Shown: in pieces, positions 35,021 through 43,188 of the stretch
Numbering within the stretch: position 1 is the first letter of the stretch
Layout of the letters: the number at the start of each line of letters is the position of its first letter
NCBI GenBank assembly: GCA_946560065.1
Contig: CAMNUE010000011.1
Coordinates: 1 to 64,000 of the forward strand
Reading direction: 5' to 3'
Source: an uncultured bacterium
GTDB taxonomy: Bacteria > Bacillota_I > Bacilli_A > RF39 > UBA660
DNA: 64,000 nucleotides
Program-made: the position numbers and the translations under genes
Notes under the pieces: generated by a model
The model's input: only the letters and a program-made list of their open reading frames with translations
What the model was told of the DNA's origin: nothing
Databases searched by the model: none

Positions 35021-35061
35021 AAATAAGAAAAGTTGCCTAGTTGACAGTTTCTTATTTTTTT
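35021..35061 (+). terminator. Intrinsic terminator
   Basis: AAATAAGAAA (35021-35030) pairs with TTTCTTATTT (35048-35057), followed by more T. Confidence 0.75.
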
Positions 35062-35087
35062 TGATTGATTTATTAACGATTTAGTGG

Positions 35088-35093
35088 TATAAT
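35088..35093 (+). promoter_or_regulatory. -10 of the capsule-kinase operon promoter
   Basis: TGG-TATAAT, an extended -10, 32 bases before the Wzz-like gene. The -35 (TGATTT, 16 bases upstream) is weak. Confidence 0.5.
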
Positions 35094-35125
35094 TGAAGCG
35101 TTAAAAAGGAGATGTGGTTTAAAAA

Positions 35126-35800
35126 ATGGAAGAAATTAATTTGAGAGAATTATTTGACTACTTCAAAAGTAAGATAACTTGGGTAATAATCGCCGTTATT
35201 CTAGTTATTGGTATTGGTAACATTGCCACAATAATTATGCGTGTTCCAATGTACAGAAGTAGTACTACAATTGTGCTAGTGAGTGAGAATAATACTGGAG
35301 ATAGTACCTACAATAGTAGTGAATTACAATTAAACAAGAACTTAGTAGGAACTTATTCAGAAATTATTAAGTCAAGAAAAGTCCTAAATGAGGTAATAAG
35401 TAACCTTGGACTTAGTTATTCAACTGTAGACTTATCAGAAAATATTAGCGTAGCAGCAGTTGAAAACACAGAAATTATTAGAATAACAGTAGCAGATGCT
35501 GATAATAAACAAGCAGCAAAAATTGCCAATGAGATAGCTAGTGTATTCATGACAGAAATTCAAAAATTCTATAAACTTAATAACGTATCTGTAATAGATA
35601 AAGCAGAAAATAGTTTAAATCCATATAATGTAAACTATATTAAAGATAACCTAATTTATCTAATTATTGGTTTAGCATTATCAAGCGGAGTAATATTTAT
35701 TATGTTCTATTTTGATACAACAATCAAAACTAGTGAAGAAATTGAAAATAAATTAGGATTAACAGTATTAGGTGTTGTTCCTAAGGTGGAAAGGAATTAA
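35126..35800 (+). CDS. Capsule chain-length regulator / tyrosine-kinase modulator (Wzz/CpsC-like)
   Basis: A 224-residue membrane protein of the Wzz/YveK class: two membrane helices (about residues 18-38 and 172-195) around an extracytoplasmic loop, with the Pro-rich EKAENSLNPYNVNYIKDNL before the second helix. It sets polymer length and activates the tyrosine kinase encoded next. RDNV-type kinase-contact residues are probably in the C-terminal tail. Its end overlaps the kinase's ribosome site region. Confidence 0.85.
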   Translation: MEEINLRELFDYFKSKITWVIIAVILVIGIGNIATIIMRVPMYRSSTTIVLVSENNTGDSTYNSSELQLNKNLVGTYSEIIKSRKVLNEVISNLGLSYSTVDLSENISVAAVENTEIIRITVADADNKQAAKIANEIASVFMTEIQKFYKLNNVSVIDKAENSLNPYNVNYIKDNLIYLIIGLALSSGVIFIMFYFDTTIKTSEEIENKLGLTVLGVVPKVERN

Positions 35801-35804
35801 TGTT

Positions 35805-36515
35805 ATGAAAAATAAAGATTTAGTTATAAATAGAAATCCGAAGTCATTATTTTCTGAATCTATAAGAAGTATTCGTACTAACTTAGCATTTTCTTCATTG
35901 GATAAAGAGGTAAAACTTATTATTAATACCTCACCAGAAGCCAGTGACGGAAAAAGCTTTGTAACAGCAAACTTAGCTGTAGCTTATGCTCAAGAAGGTA
36001 AAAAAGTCCTACTAATTGATGCAGACTTGCGTCGTGGAAGACAACATGAAATATTTGAAATTATGAATGTTACTAGTGGAGGATATTCAAATTTAATGTT
36101 AAACTTTAAAGATAACATCCCACTAGAAAAATATATATTCCCAACTTTTGACAAAAACATAGATTTATTACCTACAGGGCCTATGCCTCCTAATCCAGTA
36201 GAACTTTTAGCTAGTGAGAATAATAAACGCTTAATTGAAAAATTAAAAAGAAGATATGATTTAATTATTATGGACTGTGCTCCAGTAATAGGTTTAAGTG
36301 ATTCATTAATATTAGCAACAATGTCGGATATAAATATGCTTACAGTTTCCGTTAAGAAAACAAAAATGGAAAACTTAGAAAGGGCAAAGAAACAATTTGA
36401 ACAAGCAAATGCTAAAATAAATGGTGTTATCTTAAATAAAGCTCCAATGCAAGGAAATGGTTATTACAGTTATTATTACAACAATGAATATTATGGAGAT
36501 CAAACAGAAAAATAA
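35805..36515 (+). CDS. Bacterial tyrosine kinase (CpsD/YveL-like)
   Basis: A 236-residue BY-kinase. FSESIRSIRTNLAFS leads to the Walker A SPEASDGKSF (residues 43-52), Walker A-prime VLLIDADLRRGRQHE near 73-87, PTGPMPPNPVELL and Walker B LIIMDCAPVIG. The C-terminus ends in a Tyr cluster (GYYSYYYNNEYYG, seven Tyr), the autophosphorylation site. It works with the Wzz-like protein and the PHP phosphatase to control polymer export. The ATG at 35805 follows AAAGGAATT. The 3' end overlaps the phosphatase gene (TAATG). Confidence 0.9.
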   Translation: MKNKDLVINRNPKSLFSESIRSIRTNLAFSSLDKEVKLIINTSPEASDGKSFVTANLAVAYAQEGKKVLLIDADLRRGRQHEIFEIMNVTSGGYSNLMLNFKDNIPLEKYIFPTFDKNIDLLPTGPMPPNPVELLASENNKRLIEKLKRRYDLIIMDCAPVIGLSDSLILATMSDINMLTVSVKKTKMENLERAKKQFEQANAKINGVILNKAPMQGNGYYSYYYNNEYYGDQTEK

Positions 36516-37243
36516 TGAAAGATTTACACTCCCATATATTATATGGAATAGATGATGGTTCTCAGACAATTGAAGAATCAATTGCCATTTTAAAAGAATC
36601 AAAAAAACAGGGGATTGATGAAATAATTCTTACCCCACATTACATTGAAAATAGTAAATATAATTGTAATAATAAGAATAAGGAAGAATTATTTAATAAA
36701 TTAAAAGAAAGAGTTGAAGAAGAAAATATCGATATTAAAATTTATCTAGGAAATGAAGTATTTTTTACTGATAACTTTCTTAGTTTATTAAAACAAAAAG
36801 AAATAACGACATTAAATAATAGTAAATATATTTTATTTGAGTTTCCAATGGGACCAATTTATAATAACACATCAGAAATCATTTCCATTTTAATTAGTAA
36901 AGGATATACACCAATACTTGCTCATCCAGAAAGATATCCAAGATTTCAAGAACATCCTGAATTAGCAGAAGAATATTTAAGAATGGGTGTTCACATGCAA
37001 GGCAACTTTACTAGTTTATTTGGAAAATATGGAAGAACTTCAGAAAAAACTCTAAAATATTTATTAAAGAAACACTATATCAGCTTCTTAGGAAGTGATG
37101 TTCATCATGAAGTTAATTATTCAGCAAAAAAATTAGAAAAGAAACTTCTAAGAATTACTAAAGATAAAGAGTATGTAGCTGACTTAATGGGAAATAATTT
37201 TGATAAAGTTATTAATAAAGAAGAAATTGGAATACTAAGATAA
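36515..37243 (+). CDS. PHP-type tyrosine-phosphatase (CpsB/YwqE-like)
   Basis: A 242-residue manganese-dependent phosphotyrosine phosphatase of the PHP family that dephosphorylates the BY-kinase. Metal-binding motifs: DLHSHILYGIDDGS at the start, LTPHYI, LGNEVFF, PILAHPERYP and FLGSDVHHE. It starts inside the kinase stop codon, so the two are translated in step. A strong terminator follows, ending the first capsule operon. Confidence 0.9.
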   Translation: MKDLHSHILYGIDDGSQTIEESIAILKESKKQGIDEIILTPHYIENSKYNCNNKNKEELFNKLKERVEEENIDIKIYLGNEVFFTDNFLSLLKQKEITTLNNSKYILFEFPMGPIYNNTSEIISILISKGYTPILAHPERYPRFQEHPELAEEYLRMGVHMQGNFTSLFGKYGRTSEKTLKYLLKKHYISFLGSDVHHEVNYSAKKLEKKLLRITKDKEYVADLMGNNFDKVINKEEIGILR

Positions 37244-37251
37244 GCACAGAG

Positions 37252-37280
37252 ACACAAAACAACTAGTTTTGTGTTTTTTG
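37252..37280 (+). terminator. Intrinsic terminator
   Basis: ACACAAAAC (37252-37260) pairs with GTTTTGTGT (37266-37274), loop AACTA, then T5. Confidence 0.85.
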
Positions 37281-37290
37281 TTTTTATATC

Positions 37291-37319
37291 TTTAAATGAG
37301 ATAGAATTTGTACTATAAT
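37291..37319 (+). promoter_or_regulatory. Promoter of the radical-SAM operon
   Basis: TTTAAA at 37291-37296, 17-base spacer, TATAAT at 37314-37319. Confidence 0.65.
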
Positions 37320-37345
37320 ATTAATAGTAAAAAGGAGTATCGTTT

Positions 37346-39001
37346 ATGGGGAAAAATGTAAAAAGAGCAATTGCTGGACTTATACTAGTCGCTGCACTTT
37401 ATATTTGTGAAATTAGAGGAAGAAAAGTAGAAGAGTTGCATTTGATCATGCTTTTTGAATGTTTCTGTACCATTCATATGTCATTATTCGCATTACTTCC
37501 AATTTCTAAATTACTCGCAAAAGAAGGGGAACATAAAAAACTATTTTGGACTCTATTTTATATAAGAGTAATAATTCTTTTGTTAGGTAACAGTGTTAAT
37601 GCCTGGGTCACATTCATCGTCGATTTTATTTTAATTTTTGTTGGTGCATTTGCAGTTGTACCAGTACTCGCACTGATAAAAAAGAAGGATCCATTTACAG
37701 GAATAGCAAAAGAAAATATTGAATCAAGTCAATCAACAAGTGCCGCAGCAGTTACAGCCTCAAGTCAGCCTTTAGTAAATAAGATTTATAAATGTAGTAA
37801 ATGCGAAAAAGAAGTGGCTCTAGGTAATAAGTATTGTCCAAACTGTGGTACTGCCCTAACTGAGAATGACTATGTAGTAAAAGATTCAACTATTACCACT
37901 ACTGACGCCAGAGAAGGAACTCCATTCAACAAAGCAGAATATGATAATTATCTTTTTGGCGACATAAAGAAAGCAGCAGGATGTATCATCAAAGAAAATA
38001 TTGCAAAAAATCCTGAAAATGTTCATGCAACACTACCAATAATTGAAAAAAAGAAAAATACTATAACAATCGTTTTTTCAATCGCAATCACAATATTATT
38101 GATAATTTACTTTGCTTATCATATAAATTGGTTAATTATAGCTAGTTTTATAGGAATAATTATATATTTCCTTGTAATGAAAAATTACTCAATCGAAAAA
38201 CATCTTGTAAAAGAAGTAATAAGTAGACCATCAGAAAAAATCGACTATGTTATTAGTAGTACCTTATCTGGTAAAGTAGTTGATAATAGAAGAAATAAAC
38301 TACTAAGAACAGGAATTATCGTTCTTACAATTTCTCTTCAATTACTTTTATTTAATAAACCGCATCTAATTTACGAAAAAACAGATGGAGGTTATGCAGT
38401 TAGATATTATACAATTGGAATTTTAAAAAAAGATAGAGAGTTAAAAATTCCCAAAGAATACAATGGTGAACCAGTGGTAAGTATAAGAGGAAGTGTTTTC
38501 GCAAGAATTGGCTCTATAGAAAAAGTAACTCTTCCTAACACAATAAAAGAAATAAGAGGAGAAGCATTTATAGGATGCTATAACTTAGAATCAATAAATA
38601 TTCCAGATGGAGTTACAGAAATAAAAGGAAGTACTTTTGAAGGATGTTCAAGTTTAAAAAGCATAGATATTCCTAAAGGAGTAACAAGAATAGGTGGTTC
38701 AGCATTTAGAGAATGTACATCATTAGAAAAGGTAACAATTCCTAAAACTGTCATAGAAATTGGAAGTTCGGCATTTAGAGGAACTGCTATAAATAACGTT
38801 TGTGTCTCAATAAATGCCTCCATCAATGAAAGAGCCTTTAAAGATACAAACGCAAACATTGCATACCATGAATATGGTTGTGTTAATACAAATGGAAGTG
38901 GATATGGATATGGGTACGGTAATGAATATGAAAGCAATTATGGATTCGAGAATGAATACAATAACAACGAATACGGATATGATTACGACTATGAAAGATA
39001 A
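37346..39001 (+). CDS. Multi-pass membrane protein with zinc ribbon, BspA-type LRRs and Gly/Tyr/Asn tail
   Basis: A 551-residue mosaic. About four membrane helices lie in residues 5-110. A zinc ribbon follows (CSKCEKEVALGNKYCPNCG, near 150-168). Two or three more helices lie at about 235-335. BspA/LRR_5 repeats (about 370-500) repeat the pattern VTLPNTIKEI-GEAFIGC. The last 40 residues are low complexity: GSGYGYGYGNEYESNYG onward, rich in Tyr, Gly, Asn and Glu. The LRR part is likely on the outside. The tail immediately precedes a radical-SAM gene whose start overlaps this stop, so the tail is a candidate substrate. Family of the whole protein unknown. Confidence 0.8.
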   Translation: MGKNVKRAIAGLILVAALYICEIRGRKVEELHLIMLFECFCTIHMSLFALLPISKLLAKEGEHKKLFWTLFYIRVIILLLGNSVNAWVTFIVDFILIFVGAFAVVPVLALIKKKDPFTGIAKENIESSQSTSAAAVTASSQPLVNKIYKCSKCEKEVALGNKYCPNCGTALTENDYVVKDSTITTTDAREGTPFNKAEYDNYLFGDIKKAAGCIIKENIAKNPENVHATLPIIEKKKNTITIVFSIAITILLIIYFAYHINWLIIASFIGIIIYFLVMKNYSIEKHLVKEVISRPSEKIDYVISSTLSGKVVDNRRNKLLRTGIIVLTISLQLLLFNKPHLIYEKTDGGYAVRYYTIGILKKDRELKIPKEYNGEPVVSIRGSVFARIGSIEKVTLPNTIKEIRGEAFIGCYNLESINIPDGVTEIKGSTFEGCSSLKSIDIPKGVTRIGGSAFRECTSLEKVTIPKTVIEIGSSAFRGTAINNVCVSINASINERAFKDTNANIAYHEYGCVNTNGSGYGYGYGNEYESNYGFENEYNNNEYGYDYDYER

Positions 39002-40736
39002 CTATAAATTTATCCATTTATTATATGTTCCAACAATGGCATGTAATATGCAATGTAAATATTGTTATTTAGAAGATAATACTAAAGATGAATGGAATAA
39101 ATATAAAGCCCTGGAAACTTTAGTATACGCAATAAATAAATTAAAAAAGAGTAATGTTATTCCATTTAATATTTCTCTTCATGGAGGAGAAGTAACCACA
39201 TTATCAACAAAAGATTTTCATGATTTAATAAAATATATCAGTAGTTACTACAAAGATAATAAGCAATTAATTGAAGAAAACGGTTTTAGAGTAGGAACAC
39301 CCCATATAAAAACAAATCTATATAATCTTGAAAAACATCTTGATACCATTAAAGAATATAATGTCTCAATAAGTGGTAGTCTCGATTTGCCACTTAGTAT
39401 CCACGATAAATATCGTCTGACTAAAAATAATCAAAAAACTTTAGATAGAATTTTAGAAAATATAAAATTATTAGAAGATATTCCAAATAAAAAGAAAGTC
39501 TCAACTACTATATTTAAAGAACATTTTGATTTGGATAAAATAGTCGAAGATATCAAATATTTAGATAAAAATACTTGTCTAGATATGAATGATTTTAACT
39601 TTATGATTGGCTTTGATTATAACTCGAATGGACTCCTTCATCATATTACTGAAGAAGAACAAGTAGAGCTATTTAAAAGAATGCATGAAGAGTTCGATGG
39701 TACAAATTTAGATAGTGGAGTAAATGGAGCTTGGTTCAACGAATTTGGACCAGAATACTGCACCAACTGTGATAACTGCGGAGAAAAATTCTTTCTTTTA
39801 GAGAAGAATGGTGATATTTACTCATGTGTTCGCGGTCAAAAGAATAAAGACTTCTATTATGGAAACATCTATCAAGATAAAGTAGAAACTATCTTAAATA
39901 ACGCTAAAAATAAAATCTTTATTGCTCACAATCGTCAACCATTTAATCAAGAATGTGCAGAATGTAGATATCTCTATTTATGTAAAACTGGTTGTCCTTT
40001 TGTAAAAAATGCATATAAAAGTAACAAATCATATACTTGTCTTCTTCAACAAGAACTTTATAAAAATAGAAACTATCAAGAAGATGAGTATAATGATGAA
40101 AGTGTCTATAACTACATTAGTAAAATGCATCCAGATAGAATGAAAGAATATTATCCAGTAAGACCAAATAATGAATACAAATCTTTAGAAGAATTAATTA
40201 ATGAAGATCAAAAATTAAAATATATATATGATTCCAATTCATTTATTTTAGAAGTAGATGGAAAAGAATACAATTTAGAATCACAAATACTAAAAAAGAC
40301 CAGACAAATTATCTATTTAACAGAAAAATCTAAAATAAAAATATATCTAAAAAATAGTCTTTTAAATGAAGTTTGCGATTATCCAGATAACAATTCTTTA
40401 TACATTATGCTTTTAACAGGAGATTTAATAAAATATGGTGATGAGCAAAGAACAAAACAAGCTCATATAATGACACATCAAGTCTATAAAGGAGTATTAG
40501 AAAAGAATAATAGTTCCAAAGAAGGATTTTATGAATATGACTTAACAAGTGTTTTAAAAGAATACTATAGTTATATTTCTAAAGATAAACCTAATAACTT
40601 ATTCTTTACTACTAATGCTTTAAGAGATTATCATTATACAAAACAAAAAAATAATGCTTATTATCATATTGATGCAATCAATTTGCCATTTCAAAATATT
40701 GAATTTTATTATTTAGGAGGACTAAACAATGATTAA
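38991..40736 (+). CDS. Radical-SAM/SPASM enzyme, candidate peptide maturase
   Basis: A 581-residue enzyme. The cluster motif is C18-NMQ-C22-KY-C25 (ACNMQCKYCYLE); ISLHGGEVTTL replaces GGEP. Auxiliary clusters are indicated by CTNCDNCG, GDIYSC, CAECRYLYLCKTGC and a later C, the SPASM pattern of peptide and protein modifiers. The last 200 residues are an unrecognised C-terminal domain, possibly for substrate recognition. The gene overlaps both neighbours (11 bases upstream, 8 downstream), so it is tightly tied to two proteins with low-complexity tails. The ATG at 38991 lacks a strong site; coupling is likely, and ATG 38979 is an alternative start. Target and reaction unknown. Confidence 0.85.
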   Translation: MKDNYKFIHLLYVPTMACNMQCKYCYLEDNTKDEWNKYKALETLVYAINKLKKSNVIPFNISLHGGEVTTLSTKDFHDLIKYISSYYKDNKQLIEENGFRVGTPHIKTNLYNLEKHLDTIKEYNVSISGSLDLPLSIHDKYRLTKNNQKTLDRILENIKLLEDIPNKKKVSTTIFKEHFDLDKIVEDIKYLDKNTCLDMNDFNFMIGFDYNSNGLLHHITEEEQVELFKRMHEEFDGTNLDSGVNGAWFNEFGPEYCTNCDNCGEKFFLLEKNGDIYSCVRGQKNKDFYYGNIYQDKVETILNNAKNKIFIAHNRQPFNQECAECRYLYLCKTGCPFVKNAYKSNKSYTCLLQQELYKNRNYQEDEYNDESVYNYISKMHPDRMKEYYPVRPNNEYKSLEELINEDQKLKYIYDSNSFILEVDGKEYNLESQILKKTRQIIYLTEKSKIKIYLKNSLLNEVCDYPDNNSLYIMLLTGDLIKYGDEQRTKQAHIMTHQVYKGVLEKNNSSKEGFYEYDLTSVLKEYYSYISKDKPNNLFFTTNALRDYHYTKQKNNAYYHIDAINLPFQNIEFYYLGGLNND

Positions 40737-41094
40737 GAAAAAACCAGAGACCTATGAAGAATTAGTTTTAGTTAGTAATGTTTTAAAATTAAATAACTTT
40801 TATGATTTATCCCAAGAATTTATTGATGAAGCCTATGATTATTTAGTAGCCAATCCTGAAGGAAGAATAGATGCAACACAAACACAAATTGTTTTTAAAA
40901 ATAGCACCACAGGAAAAATTGATAAAATTTTTACTGTTGCCTTAAAATTTGTTAATTCAATTGATGGGATATCTTTAACTAAATCAAATATTGAGATAAT
41001 ACCACATTATGATCCAACCTCAAGTGGAGGAGGATATGGTGGTTCATCTTCTAATAACAATAACAACAATAATAACAATAACAACAATCATTAG
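40729..41094 (+). CDS. Small protein with GGGYGG-Ser-Asn12-His tail, candidate modification substrate
   Basis: A 121-residue protein. Residues 1-90 form an ordinary-looking domain (YEELVLVSNVLKLNNFYDLS, IVFKNSTTGKIDKIFTVALK). The end is SSGGGYGGSSS followed by twelve Asn and a terminal His. This resembles a leader-plus-core arrangement of ribosomally made, modified peptides and echoes the GYGYGYG tail of the gene before the radical-SAM gene. The Asn run is encoded by mixed AAC/AAT codons, so it is under protein-level selection or expansion of a longer unit, not a pure triplet repeat. Overlaps the radical-SAM stop. Confidence 0.75.
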   Translation: MIKKKPETYEELVLVSNVLKLNNFYDLSQEFIDEAYDYLVANPEGRIDATQTQIVFKNSTTGKIDKIFTVALKFVNSIDGISLTKSNIEIIPHYDPTSSGGGYGGSSSNNNNNNNNNNNNH

Positions 41095-41102
41095 GAGGAA
41101 AA

Positions 41103-42119
41103 ATGGTAACAGAAAAAGCTCAAGAAGAACGTTTGAAAAAATATGATATAAATATAAAAACAAAATATAAAGTAAATGATAATGTCTTAGAAAGAAATAC
41201 CGATAACTCTAAAAACGATAATATAATAAATGGAATAAGATTAGAGAAAGCTTATTACTGTCATGGTCAACTCCTAAAAAAAGAAAATATTTTCGACTCA
41301 AGAATACTTTATACCTATGAATCAACAAATGATGAGTTTATTTGTAAAAACTGTGGTAATAAAGGAACATTAGAAGAATTTGATGCTGGATGTCCTTATT
41401 GTCATTCTAATTATAATATTGATTTCGTAAACAAAGAATTAGGAAACAAACACTATTATGATCTTATTATGAGCGATAAAAGTTATCTAAAAAAAACATT
41501 CATAATCACACTGATTTTTTCATTTATAATAACAATATTTTATGTATTACCGAATAGCAGAACCTTCTATTTCTTTGATATTTTAAAGATACTTGGAGGA
41601 ACAGTTGTAATAAGTTTAATTCTTTTTCTAATATTTTATTATTTAGATGCAGTAATTCTTCTACCAAGTATCAAAAATAAAAAAGAAATTCAAAATAATA
41701 AACAAAAAGAATTTTGGAATCAAATGGAAAATGAAGGAATTGAAAAGAATAAATTCTATAATAATTTTAATTATAATCTAAGAAAATATTATTATAGTTC
41801 TAAAAATCCAAATATCATTGACTATGATATCATTGATTATAATGATTTTAAATCTAGTTATGAGAATAACAATCTCTATGTAACAGTTAATGTTGATGTT
41901 AGAATAGTAAGATTTGATAATAACAAAATAATTTCTAAAATAGAAAACAAATCATATTATCTTAAGAAAAATGATATTACTAAGGAACTAAAAGGAGAAA
42001 TTAACTACATTAAATGTCCAAGTTGTGGAGCAAGTGTAGATGCAACTAAAACCAAGTGTTCTTATTGTGGAACAGAATATAATTACCTTCAAGAATGGTA
42101 TTTAGAAAGAGAAATTTAA
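41103..42119 (+). CDS. Membrane protein with two zinc-ribbon motifs
   Basis: A 338-residue protein. CKNCGNKGTLEEFDAGCPYC (residues about 81-100) and CPSCGASVDATKTKCSYCG at the C-terminus form two C4 zinc ribbons on either side of two membrane helices (about 131-150 and 160-182). A Tim44-like or adaptor role is possible but the central domain is not recognised. AGGAGG, 5 bases before the ATG, places it as the last gene of the radical-SAM operon, ahead of a terminator. Confidence 0.75.
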   Translation: MVTEKAQEERLKKYDINIKTKYKVNDNVLERNTDNSKNDNIINGIRLEKAYYCHGQLLKKENIFDSRILYTYESTNDEFICKNCGNKGTLEEFDAGCPYCHSNYNIDFVNKELGNKHYYDLIMSDKSYLKKTFIITLIFSFIITIFYVLPNSRTFYFFDILKILGGTVVISLILFLIFYYLDAVILLPSIKNKKEIQNNKQKEFWNQMENEGIEKNKFYNNFNYNLRKYYYSSKNPNIIDYDIIDYNDFKSSYENNNLYVTVNVDVRIVRFDNNKIISKIENKSYYLKKNDITKELKGEINYIKCPSCGASVDATKTKCSYCGTEYNYLQEWYLEREI

Positions 42120-42130
42120 TTCTCTTTTTT
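42106..42130 (+). terminator. Intrinsic terminator
   Basis: AAAGAGAA (42106-42113) with TTCTCTTT (42120-42127), loop of six, then TTT. Confidence 0.7.
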
Positions 42131-42234
42131 GCTGGAAATTTGTAAATAAGTAATAAAATTATAAAAAATGTGTAAATTATGTGAATATTATGCTATAATT
42201 AAGAGGATTTCCGTAAAAAAATAAGGATTACCTA

Positions 42235-42262
42235 TTGCAAATATAAAAAAATGTGATATAAT
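42235..42262 (+). promoter_or_regulatory. Promoter of the priming glycosyltransferase gene
   Basis: TTGCAA at 42235-42240, 16-base spacer, extended TGA-TATAAT at 42257-42262. A second extended -10 (TATGC-TATAAT) lies 70 bases upstream. Confidence 0.65.
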
Positions 42263-42315
42263 ATATACCACGTTATAAAAGGGGTTTATAAGTAACGGCG
42301 AAAGGGGTATTGGAG

Positions 42316-42993
42316 ATGAAAACTAAGAGGGAATTGGTTGAAAAAAAGAAAAGTGCAACAGAAAATAAGCAATTATTATATATTTTTATCAAAAGAACAT
42401 TTGATATCATTTGTGCACTAGTTGGATGTGTATTTTTACTTCCAATAATTGTTCTAGTTAAAATTTTATATATACTTACTGGTGATTTTAATAGTATTTT
42501 CTTTACTCAAAAAAGAATTGGTATTGATGGAGAAGAATTCAATTTTTTTAAATTCAGAACAATGGTACCTAATGCAGACGAAATATTATTTGATACTTTA
42601 AGGCAGGACAAGATATTAGCAGAGGAATATCAAAAAAATAAAAAGTTAAAGAACGATCCACGTATTACAAAAGCAGGTAAAATATTAAGAAGAACTTCTC
42701 TAGATGAATTACCACAATTAATAAATGTATTAATTGGTGACATGTCTATGATTGGAAATAGACCTTATATTCCTAGAGAAAAGAAAGATATGGGTAAATA
42801 CTTTGATGATATAGTAAAGACTAAACCAGGAATAACAGGGTATTGGCAAGTAAGTGGACGCGAAAACGCTTCGTTTAAGAAACGTTTAGAATTAGAAAGT
42901 TATTATTCTAATCATAGAAGCTTATGGCTTGATATAAAGATATTTTTTAAAACTTTTAAAGCTGTTCTAGGAGGACATGGAGCGGCTGAGTAA
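42316..42993 (+). CDS. Priming sugar-phosphate transferase (undecaprenyl-phosphate)
   Basis: A 225-residue polyprenyl phosphate sugar-1-phosphate transferase, which puts the first sugar of the repeat unit on undecaprenyl phosphate at the membrane. One N-terminal membrane helix (about 23-48) and the family motifs FFKFRTMVPNADE, DELPQLINVLIGDMSMIGNR and KPGITGYWQVSGR. The Tyr, Asp and Arg needed for catalysis are in place. I chose the ATG at 42316, preceded by GAAAGGGG. Own promoters and a terminator: it is a separate transcript. Confidence 0.9.
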   Translation: MKTKRELVEKKKSATENKQLLYIFIKRTFDIICALVGCVFLLPIIVLVKILYILTGDFNSIFFTQKRIGIDGEEFNFFKFRTMVPNADEILFDTLRQDKILAEEYQKNKKLKNDPRITKAGKILRRTSLDELPQLINVLIGDMSMIGNRPYIPREKKDMGKYFDDIVKTKPGITGYWQVSGRENASFKKRLELESYYSNHRSLWLDIKIFFKTFKAVLGGHGAAE

Positions 42994-43002
42994 TAAACAA
43001 CA

Positions 43003-43052
43003 CAAAAGTAACATCTGAGTATTCAATATTACGACGTTACCGATGTGTTTTT
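43003..43052 (+). terminator. Likely terminator hairpin
   Basis: ACATC near 43009 pairs with GATGT near 43043, followed by T7. The interior holds smaller palindromes. Confidence 0.5.
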
Positions 43053-43100
43053 TTATTAAAAGAAAACAAGAAAATATTATGCTTTATTAAGAAAATTTGT

Positions 43101-43106
43101 TATAAT
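43101..43106 (+). promoter_or_regulatory. -10 of the glycosyltransferase operon
   Basis: TGT-TATAAT, extended -10, with TTATGC about 18 bases upstream. Eighty bases of leader precede the first gene. Confidence 0.5.
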
Positions 43107-43188
43107 ATTGAGTAGAGTAAGTATAGAAGTATGAACATATATAAAATTAATATCGTATGATTTTTCAATTTTAGAAGGAGTAGTAATT

